From assembly GCA_964566875.1 (NCBI GenBank), contig CAZMJM010000005.1:1-38588 (forward strand): a stretch of DNA of 38,588 bases, read 5' to 3'. Shown piece by piece: positions 8,333 to 14,393 of this stretch. Both the position numbers and the translations under genes were made by a program. Position 1 is the first letter of the stretch. The number at the start of each line of letters is the position of its first letter. The notes beneath the pieces are model-generated. The model saw only the letters and a program-made list of their open reading frames with translations. It was not told where the DNA came from and ran no database searches. This DNA comes from CAZEQH01 sp964566875. Its GTDB lineage: Bacteria > Patescibacteriota > Minisyncoccia > Minisyncoccales > JANBVM01.

Positions 8333-9305
8333 TGTTTAATAATTTGTTAACAGCTCCCCGGAAAGGGGTCACCGCTATTCGGCCTAATGGACAGAAGCTT
8401 GACTTTTCCATGGCAAAAAGAACGTCTTCCAATAATGCGGTATCGATTTTATCTTTTTTCAAAATTTCCGCTATCCGGTAGGTACCCTCCCGGCAGGGGA
8501 CGCACTTGTCACAGTTCTCCGCCGCAAAAAAATCCGCCCACTTTTTCATCAGACCGCGAACGTTCGTCTTTTTCCTGTCGAAAACGACAACGGAGCCTAT
8601 GCCTTCTACCTGCTTTTCGAGTTCTGAGGGCAGCAGGATTTCCCCGCAGGCACCTCCCCCCGCCTGGACAAAGAATTCAAAATCCGGATAGTTGCCACTC
8701 TCCTGCAAAATTTCTTTTACCGTATAATTCTCGGGAAGCTTGAAAACCCCCTTATTTTTAACCGCTCCGCTCACGCAGTAGAAGCGCTCACCCTTCCAAT
8801 CGCCGGAGGCAATCCTGGAAACCCAATAGAAGGTCTCGGCATTATTCACCAGGGTAGGAAAACCGAAAAGTCCCTTTTCCGTGGGATAGGGAGGCCTGAT
8901 CCTGGGCTCGGGTTTTTTGCCCTCTATGGCTGATATTACCGAGGTTTCTTCGCCGGCTATGTAAGAACCCTTCTTTTCGAACAAGTGGATTGGCTCTTTT
9001 TTGATGAGCCCCGAGAGGGTTTTCTTAAATTTCTTATAGTAATCATGCCTGAGGTAAATAAAGGCTGAAGACTTCTTTCCTAAAGTGCGGAGAGCCGTTT
9101 TTACTCCTTCTACCATTTCTGCGGGAAAATTTTCCAGGATAAAGCCGTCTTTAAAAACGCCGGGCTCTCCTTCTGAAACGTTACAGACAACATATTTCTC
9201 TCTGCCCTGGGAGGCTGCGGCCATCTCCCATTTTAATCCCGTGGGAAAGCCGGAACCGCTCCGTCCCTTCAATCCACTTTCTTTAAGTTGGGAAATGATA
9301 TCCAT
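8325..9305 (-). CDS. hydB: NuoF/HydB-like NAD(P)H- and FMN-binding hydrogenase subunit, minimal form
   Basis: This 326-residue protein carries the NuoF flavin/NAD core: GLKGRSGSGFPTGLKW (residues 11-26), CNVSEGEPGVFKDG (41-54), YIAGEETSVISAIEGK (115-130), and a C-terminal [4Fe-4S] site (C265, C268, C271, C305). Typical HydB proteins are about twice as long, with an N-terminal thioredoxin-like [2Fe-2S] domain and C-terminal ferredoxin domains; both are absent. No NuoE/HydC gene lies in the window. It should pass electrons between NAD(P)H and HydA. I use the ATG at 9305; a GTG at 9317 overlapping the upstream stop would add four residues. Confidence 0.92.
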   Translation of the reverse strand: MDIISQLKESGLKGRSGSGFPTGLKWEMAAASQGREKYVVCNVSEGEPGVFKDGFILENFPAEMVEGVKTALRTLGKKSSAFIYLRHDYYKKFKKTLSGLIKKEPIHLFEKKGSYIAGEETSVISAIEGKKPEPRIRPPYPTEKGLFGFPTLVNNAETFYWVSRIASGDWKGERFYCVSGAVKNKGVFKLPENYTVKEILQESGNYPDFEFFVQAGGGACGEILLPSELEKQVEGIGSVVVFDRKKTNVRGLMKKWADFFAAENCDKCVPCREGTYRIAEILKKDKIDTALLEDVLFAMEKSSFCPLGRIAVTPFRGAVNKLLNNA

Positions 9306-9310
9306 AAAAA

Positions 9311-10105
9311 TCAGCACTCAATAGCTATATCCCTGGCCATCCTTATCTGGGTAATACTCCAGGGATCTATGCCCTCGAGAGAATTGCCTTTGAATCCCTG
9401 AATTATTTTAATGCCTTCAACGTCTACGGCCAATCTGTCCTGGGAAGCCAGGATAAGGCCCGGCTCTCTAACCGCCCCTTCGGCCGGTCCCTTATTAATA
9501 AAACATTTTCTGGCATCCATAATCACCAGGACAGGGCGGATAATCTTGTTCAGTTCCGCTATCTTCTCCTGGGTGTTCCTGAAATGGAGTCCGACTCGCT
9601 GGATGGGCTTCATAAATCCGACGGACAATTTTAAGCTACCGGTGAATTGCGCTACCGAATGCGTTTTCAAGTTAGGGAGAAGAATTAATTTGTCAGCCCT
9701 GTCCAAAAATTCGGTTACCGATACCTTTTTTAAGAACCTCGCTCCCGGTATGGTCTTATTAATCCATTTCCGCTCGTCAAACACATAAATCCTGGGGGGA
9801 GTCTCCATTTTTTCCAACTCAAAGACACCTAGTTTTTCCATCACCTTCCTGGTGTTCAGGCTCATGGTTGAGGAATCCCCTATCATCACTATTTTGGCGC
9901 CGCACTCGTAGATCAGTTCGGTAACCGCTTTCAAGAAATTTATGTCCGTGGAAGCCGGAGCGGGATCGGCGGTATTAAAGTTGGGTTTCAGCAGGACCAC
10001 TTCCCCCTTGTTGATGAAGTTGTTAAAACCGCCCAGGCCATCAACCGCCTTTGCAATCGTTTTTTTTAAGTCTTGTCCGGTCTTCACTTTAGCAACCTTA
10101 ATCAT
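9311..10105 (-). CDS. DUF362-family protein
   Basis: This 264-residue protein matches the DUF362 core: VLLKPNFNTADPAPASTD (residues 37-54), IVMIGDSS, LILLPNLKTHSVAQFTGSLK (142-161), VLVIMDARKCFINKGPAEG, and LAVDVEGIKII. Many relatives carry a ferredoxin domain; this one does not. The biochemical role of the family is poorly defined. It is first in the hydrogenase operon and its stop lies against the hydB start, so a role in hydrogenase assembly or electron transfer is possible but only inferred from context. Confidence 0.85.
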   Translation of the reverse strand: MIKVAKVKTGQDLKKTIAKAVDGLGGFNNFINKGEVVLLKPNFNTADPAPASTDINFLKAVTELIYECGAKIVMIGDSSTMSLNTRKVMEKLGVFELEKMETPPRIYVFDERKWINKTIPGARFLKKVSVTEFLDRADKLILLPNLKTHSVAQFTGSLKLSVGFMKPIQRVGLHFRNTQEKIAELNKIIRPVLVIMDARKCFINKGPAEGAVREPGLILASQDRLAVDVEGIKIIQGFKGNSLEGIDPWSITQIRMARDIAIEC

Positions 10106-10111
10106 GTTTTC

Positions 10112-10120
10112 ATTCTAACA
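10112..10120 (-). promoter_or_regulatory. Predicted extended -10 promoter of the hydrogenase operon, leaderless
   Basis: The minus strand reads TGTTAGAAT immediately before the DUF362 start. Transcription would begin at or next to the ATG at 10105, so the mRNA would have almost no leader. I see no good -35 box. The extended TGN before the -10 matches other promoters in this window. Confidence 0.45.
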
Positions 10121-10206
10121 GAAAAACTGGTTTTAAGCGATTTTCTTGAATTCTTTGTCCAAGAAGATTAACCTTAAATAATAAATAGGAATTACAGAAA
10201 GCCATA

Positions 10207-11406
10207 ATGGGTCTCAAGGGCACAATAGAAAAAATAGAGAATTCCAAAACTCCACTAATTTTTTTTCTGGTCATTTCGTTTTCCAGTATATTAATCAGAG
10301 ACTTTCTGGAGTTTTATCTGGACCGCCAGAACCCTCTCGTCATAGTAATAGACGCCATTCCTCATACCACTTTCTTCTACGTTTCCGTCTGTCTGTCCTT
10401 TTTAATACTATTTCATTTCGCTACGCGGGAGAAAATAGAAAAATTAGCCAAACTCATTCTCCCCGCCTTTGCCATCACCATAACGGTACCCGTCATAGAC
10501 TATCTATTTACCCAGGGAGAGGGTTATCATGTATCCTATATGCTCCCCGGCATACACGAAGGATTATTGATGAGATTTTTAACTTTCTTTGGGCCCCTGG
10601 ACAGGTTCGGCATCAGTCCCGGAATGAGAATAGAAATTTCCCTTGTTATCCTGGCCAGTTTCGCTTATTTCGCTATAAAGCAGCAGGGTATTGTTAGAAG
10701 CTTGTTTTTCTCTTTTCTGGTGTACGTTATGCTGTTCGCCTTCTTTATCCTCCCCTACATTCTTAACTTTTTCCTGAATTTCCTCGATCTCCACTTTGAA
10801 TACTCTTCAAGGCTAATGAGAGACTCCCTTTTTGTGCTGACCTTTTTCCAGGCACTCTGGGTTTATTATCTCGTTAATAGAGATAGTTTCAAAAAGAATT
10901 TCGGCAGCCTGATTTCTTTAGACTCACTCTATCCCTGGCTGGCTGCTTTATCAGGCATTATCTTGAGCCGAACGGCCTTCGGTAAACCTCTCAACATTAT
11001 GACGGAAAGCAGAATCCTTGATTTATTCTTCCTGCCCGTCTGTCTCATTTCGGAATGGACGGCTTGCAAGGCTCTCACCAGGACCTTAAATAAGGAAGAA
11101 GGGACAAATATGTACAGGATGACCGCTCTAGGTCTAATTCTGATATCCTTATTTTATGCGGCGGCCATTAATCTGGCAATCTTTTTCTTTGTGGCAGCCT
11201 TTCTGTCCGTGTGTTTTATCTATCACATCTTCAAGGTAGATTTCGTAAGACCTGGTCTTCTCAATAAATTCTTCCTAATATTCAGCTTTCCTTTCTTCCT
11301 GGCAACCGGGTATTTTTTTGGAAATAAAACCCTGGATATGCCGGTAAACGCCGTTATCCTCCTCTTCATATTCATAACTAACATCATGTTCTCCTGGGGA
11401 TCCTGA
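10207..11406 (+). CDS. Polytopic membrane protein with a UbiA-like C-terminal segment
   Basis: This 399-residue protein has about ten to eleven membrane helices and no recognised catalytic motif. It is divergent from the hydrogenase operon. Its last 70 residues (helices with CFIYHIFKVDFVRPGLLNKF, LATGYFFGNKTLDMP, LLFIFITNIM) run parallel by eye to residues 148-208 of the UbiA protein at 5070-5987 (YFLYSMPPLRLKR, LGYYLASGTIMVP). The protein then ends just where the second Asp motif of UbiA would begin, and I see no Asp-rich motif elsewhere. It could be a degenerate or non-catalytic UbiA relative, or the similarity may be compositional. Confidence 0.7.
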   Translation: MGLKGTIEKIENSKTPLIFFLVISFSSILIRDFLEFYLDRQNPLVIVIDAIPHTTFFYVSVCLSFLILFHFATREKIEKLAKLILPAFAITITVPVIDYLFTQGEGYHVSYMLPGIHEGLLMRFLTFFGPLDRFGISPGMRIEISLVILASFAYFAIKQQGIVRSLFFSFLVYVMLFAFFILPYILNFFLNFLDLHFEYSSRLMRDSLFVLTFFQALWVYYLVNRDSFKKNFGSLISLDSLYPWLAALSGIILSRTAFGKPLNIMTESRILDLFFLPVCLISEWTACKALTRTLNKEEGTNMYRMTALGLILISLFYAAAINLAIFFFVAAFLSVCFIYHIFKVDFVRPGLLNKFFLIFSFPFFLATGYFFGNKTLDMPVNAVILLFIFITNIMFSWGS

Positions 11407-11449
11407 ACCTTTTACAGCAGCGCCGGCCCCTTCCGGGATTAGACCTTCC

Positions 11450-12115
11450 ATGGAACATTTAAAGAAAGAAATTCTCCTGATAGACAAGCCAAAGGGCATG
11501 ACCTCTTTTGACGTTATAAGGTTTTTGAGAAAAAAATACGGAATAAGGAAGATGGGACATGCCGGAACCTTAGATCCCCTGGCCACGGGGCTTTTGATCG
11601 TCGGTGTGGAAGCAGGGACAAAAAAGCTGAAAAAATTTCTGAAAATGCCGAAGGTTTATGAAGCCGGTGTGCTGCTCGGGAAAAAGACCAGCACCGGAGA
11701 TGCGGAAGGAGAAGTCATGGAGGAGAAAGAAATTACCGAAATCGATGAAACTAAGGTCAGAAAGGCGGTCTCGTCCCTGAAAGGAGAGTTGCTGCTTGAG
11801 GTGCCGGTTTATTCAGCAGTGAAAGTTTCTGGCACGCCTCTGTATAGACTCGCCAGAACGCAGGGATTTAGGAATATAAAACCTCCAAAAAGAAAGATGG
11901 AGGTCGTGTGGATTAAATATCAAGGAAACCGCAAACAGGGCAAAGGATACATTGTCCACTTAACTATGAAAGTAAGCAGCGGCACCTATGTCCGTTCGCT
12001 GGCCGAAGAACTCGGAAAAAGATTAAAAGTCCCGGCTTCCCTGCAGAGATTACGCAGGTTAAAAATAGGTCCATTTGACGTGAAACAGGCTGAAAAAATA
12101 CCTACTGCTGTTTAG
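11450..12115 (+). CDS. truB: tRNA pseudouridine-55 synthase, without PUA domain
   Basis: This 221-residue enzyme should isomerise U55 of tRNAs to pseudouridine. The catalytic motif GHAGTLDPLATGLLIV (residues 36-51, catalytic D42) is intact, preceded by LLIDKPKGMTSFDVIRFL and followed by VYSAVKVSGTPLYRLAR and SSGTYVRSLAEELG. It ends soon after the RRLKIGPF segment, so the C-terminal RNA-binding domain of longer TruB proteins is missing; short forms are common in small genomes. The 3' end overlaps the convergent dCTP-deaminase-like gene by 14 bases. Confidence 0.95.
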   Translation: MEHLKKEILLIDKPKGMTSFDVIRFLRKKYGIRKMGHAGTLDPLATGLLIVGVEAGTKKLKKFLKMPKVYEAGVLLGKKTSTGDAEGEVMEEKEITEIDETKVRKAVSSLKGELLLEVPVYSAVKVSGTPLYRLARTQGFRNIKPPKRKMEVVWIKYQGNRKQGKGYIVHLTMKVSSGTYVRSLAEELGKRLKVPASLQRLRRLKIGPFDVKQAEKIPTAV

Positions 12116-12650
12116 TCTGCTTTTCCTCCTCCTTGATGTAGGCCCTCCCTCCCTGCCACTGGCCCTGGTAGGGATTCGTCTTCCCGCCCACCTGCAGGAA
12201 AATCATATTGGCTATTCTGGCCCCCATTTCAATCTCAAAATTTCTGCCCCCGATGTTGACTAAGTGGAACCTGAAATTTCCCTTATATCCTGGGTCCACC
12301 CTGAAACCTAAAACCAGGATGCCGGAAGCGAAAAAAGTCCCTCTGGCTATAAAAATTCCGAACAGGTTATCGGGCGTATTTATAATTTCCGCGGTCTTGG
12401 CGACATAAAATCTGCCGGGCTCCAATTTTATCTTTTGGCTTTTCCCTTTTTTGAATCTTGCAACCAGTTTATATTCCGGAGTCTTTCTGGTGTCCCGGTG
12501 GATAAATCCATCGCCCTTTTCCATTTCATACAACTCCCCTATCCTCAGGTCTATGCCGCACCCTTCAATGTTGATATCCTTCTCATCCAGTCCCTGGATG
12601 AGGTTTTTATTCCTGATAAGATGAAGAAGTTTGTCAGTGCCTAAAATCAT
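12102..12650 (-). CDS. dCTP deaminase/dUTPase-fold protein with altered active site
   Basis: This 182-residue protein has the trimeric dUTPase/DCD fold signature: GCGIDLRIGELYEM (residues 30-43), LEPGRFYVAKTAEII (76-90), FGIFIARGTFFASG (97-110), VDPGYKGNFRFHLVN (118-132), GARIANMIF and YQGQWQGGR. Against E. coli Dcd, by-eye alignment puts Gly at Ser111, Ala at Arg115 and His129 at the catalytic Glu138. D119 is retained, which fits motif 3 of dUTPases better, but the dUTPase Ser of motif 2 is also absent. I start at the ATG at 12650; the upstream extension runs into the next gene. It may be a dUTPase-like enzyme or have another substrate. Confidence 0.8.
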   Translation of the reverse strand: MILGTDKLLHLIRNKNLIQGLDEKDINIEGCGIDLRIGELYEMEKGDGFIHRDTRKTPEYKLVARFKKGKSQKIKLEPGRFYVAKTAEIINTPDNLFGIFIARGTFFASGILVLGFRVDPGYKGNFRFHLVNIGGRNFEIEMGARIANMIFLQVGGKTNPYQGQWQGGRAYIKEEEKQTKQQ

Positions 12651-12667
12651 AATACAAAAAATTCCGC

Positions 12668-12895
12668 TTACTGCTGAGGAAGATAAGGGGCACAGATCTG
12701 CTGAATGTTTGACAGGGCTTCCTGGCACTGTCCAGCCTGCTCCTGGCACTGTTGGAGTCCGTTGGTAGCTTGACCTAAACCGTCCACGCAGGCCTGAGCC
12801 TGTGTTTTACACTGGGACAGTCCCAAGTATAAATAAAGGCTTGAGCCGGCAAAAACGACCACCAGAAGGCCCAATATAATAGTCTTGTTGTCCAT
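12668..12895 (-). CDS. Small single-pass protein with Cys- and Gln-rich helical tail
   Basis: This 75-residue protein has an N-terminal membrane helix (residues 5-27, TIILGLLVVVFAGSSLYLYL) followed by an exported or periplasmic segment with six Cys among Gln and Ala residues (QCKTQAQAC, LQQCQEQAGQCQEAL, QICAPYL). Cys spacing of 7 and 11 could put pairs on one face of a helix, allowing disulfides. It sits 17 bases before the dUTPase-fold gene. Function unknown; no family recognised. Confidence 0.6.
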   Translation of the reverse strand: MDNKTIILGLLVVVFAGSSLYLYLGLSQCKTQAQACVDGLGQATNGLQQCQEQAGQCQEALSNIQQICAPYLPQQ

Positions 12896-12935
12896 ATTTT
12901 TAGATATAATTTATTAATAAATTAGACCTTTATGG

Positions 12936-13538
12936 CTAATCCCACTTGAATAGAAATTCATGATGGGGGTCACCCTTAAAAACGCACTTTACCTCTTGGC
13001 AGGAAACCTCCTTCCCCACTATCATCTGGACTACGCTGGAAAAATAGCCCTGCAGAATCGTGCATTGGACAGGAAGGAATTTGTAGTTCTCCAATATTAT
13101 GGTGCCTCTCCCCTCTTTCTCGTCGAACTCCTTTACCCGGAGGTCGCCCACGGTAAAGGTCTGCCTCCACATCCTCGGCACCTCCCGGGCGGCCCTTTCC
13201 AGGGACACAAAGTATTTTATAAAGATTCTGATGATAAAAGATGTTTTCGGCTCAAACCTTCCCATCTCACGGAATTTTTCGGCATCATAATTAAAGAGTC
13301 TTTCAATGGCCGTGAGCAGAATCGCATCCAGCCATAGGGGATAAAATGTCATTGCCTTTATATCCTGATACTTCAGAGAAAAACCCACTGTAGAAAGGCT
13401 GTCCTCCAGCTTTCTGAGCCCGGAGGCCCCCTCCTCCTTGAAAATAAAGTCAAAGTTCTCCTTCAAAGACACCCCTTTAACTTCTCCTTTTATCTTTTTA
13501 AATTCTTCTATCTCTCCTGATGAAATTATCTTTTCCAT
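12936..13538 (-). CDS. V4R/DUF2378-like sensory protein, paralogue A
   Basis: This 200-residue soluble protein is one of four paralogues in the window. Shared marks are a start with GxxxGV.(L/I)KE, FYPLWLDA, F.EMGRFEPK.SFIIRIF.KYF.S, MWRQTFTVGDL, a Cys in PVQCTILQGYF, and the C-terminal KCVFKGDPHHEFLFKW. The late Cys-Gly-Asp-His pattern and length resemble V4R and Myxococcus DUF2378-type ligand-binding proteins. Such domains bind small hydrophobic ligands or metals in sensory contexts. Here no output domain is fused. It lies between a small Cys-rich protein gene and a strong terminator. The assignment is by pattern only. Confidence 0.75.
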   Translation of the reverse strand: MEKIISSGEIEEFKKIKGEVKGVSLKENFDFIFKEEGASGLRKLEDSLSTVGFSLKYQDIKAMTFYPLWLDAILLTAIERLFNYDAEKFREMGRFEPKTSFIIRIFIKYFVSLERAAREVPRMWRQTFTVGDLRVKEFDEKEGRGTIILENYKFLPVQCTILQGYFSSVVQMIVGKEVSCQEVKCVFKGDPHHEFLFKWD

Positions 13539-13574
13539 GGCCGTGATAATTTATTCTTCTATTGCCTCATTAAA

Positions 13575-13633
13575 AAAATGGCCTCCTGATCCGTTCCGCC
13601 TTCAGAGATACCGGCGGAACGGAAAAACGAGGC
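13575..13633 (-). terminator. Long-stem transcription terminator
   Basis: A perfect 10-bp stem (13591-13600 with 13613-13622) sits inside an outer GCCTC/GAGGC stem (13581-13585 with 13629-13633). On the minus strand a run of seven T follows at about 13573-13579. It closes the unit of the 53-residue protein at 13657-13818 and insulates paralogue A downstream. Confidence 0.75.
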
Positions 13634-13656
13634 ATTTTTAAATCAATAGTGATGCG

Positions 13657-13818
13657 TTACTTGACCATCAGATTATAAATCACCACGAAAACGATAAGGG
13701 AGGCTATTACTCCGGCTATAAATCCGGTCAGGGCAGAAGCTAAGGTTTGTCCTATCCTGAACTTAAACTCCCTTTTTTCGTCAGAAACAAAGTCTCTGGT
13801 AATGTGGTTGTTGTTCAT
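13657..13818 (-). CDS. Small single-pass membrane protein, 53 residues
   Basis: The reading frame gives MNNNHITRDFVSDEKREF, a short basic region, then one membrane helix (residues about 26-48, ALTGFIAGVIASLIVFVVIY) and the end LMVK. It has its own extended -10 promoter 50 bases upstream and a strong terminator just downstream, which supports a real, separately transcribed gene despite its size. Positive residues before the helix suggest the N-terminus is cytoplasmic. No family recognised. Confidence 0.65.
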   Translation of the reverse strand: MNNNHITRDFVSDEKREFKFRIGQTLASALTGFIAGVIASLIVFVVIYNLMVK

Positions 13819-13868
13819 GATGTGTCCGTATAGATTATCTTAGACCCTCTCTGATTTCGACTAAATTT

Positions 13869-13877
13869 ATTATACCA
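13869..13877 (-). promoter_or_regulatory. Extended -10 promoter of the 53-residue protein
   Basis: The minus strand reads TGGTATAAT, a perfect extended -10. No convincing -35 is present. Transcription would start near 13862, leaving a leader of about 44 bases. Confidence 0.65.
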
Positions 13878-13938
13878 TAAACGACCGCCTGCTAAAATGC
13901 TGGCCTCCTCGCTTCTGATGGAGGTCCTGACCAGCCTT

Positions 13939-14388
13939 TCAGAAATCCACTCTGTCGCCGATCCTAATGCCCCTCTCCGCCGCCGCTCCGGCGTTAACCT
14001 CCAAAACATATCTGGCCTTGGCATTGGGGACAATGGTTTCACAATTTTCATCAAGGCAAGGCTGAGCCCCTTCCGCTATAAATACCACTTCTTTGGCACT
14101 GTTAATCCAGATGATATCAAGAGGAATAAGGGTATTCTTCATCCAGAAAGAGTGTTCTCTTTCTTCGGAAAATATAAATAGCATGCCCTGTTCCCGCCCC
14201 AGGCTTTCCCGGAACATCAGCCCTCTCGCTCGGTCGGTCGGAGTCTGTACCACTTCTACCTGGAAACAGAAACCATCTTTGAGGCAAACCCTGGGAAAAC
14301 TGGAACTTTTTCCGCCTGCCAACAAAAAGAACGAGACCGATAATATGATTAAAGCGAGACCGAATACCAGAATCGTTTTTTTATCCAT
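13939..14388 (-). CDS. DUF192-family exported protein
   Basis: This 149-residue protein starts at the ATG at 14388 with a membrane anchor or signal (MDKKTILVFGLALIILSVSF). The DUF192 core follows: V.VVQTPTDRARGLMFRESL, GMLFIFSEEREHSFWMKNT, IPLDIIWINSAKEVVFI, and ARYVLEVNAGAAAERGIRIG. The family is widespread, compact and of unknown biochemical role, usually outside the cytoplasmic membrane. Its start is 5 bases after the helicase gene ends, so the two form an operon. The 18-residue upstream extension of the frame overlaps the helicase and is rejected. Confidence 0.88.
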   Translation of the reverse strand: MDKKTILVFGLALIILSVSFFLLAGGKSSSFPRVCLKDGFCFQVEVVQTPTDRARGLMFRESLGREQGMLFIFSEEREHSFWMKNTLIPLDIIWINSAKEVVFIAEGAQPCLDENCETIVPNAKARYVLEVNAGAAAERGIRIGDRVDF

Positions 14389-14393
14389 AAAAT

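Noticed and set aside
12651..12749. Longer start of the dCTP-deaminase-like protein at 12749
   Set aside because: The extension lies in the 3' end of the 75-residue protein gene in another frame and has no counterpart in the family.
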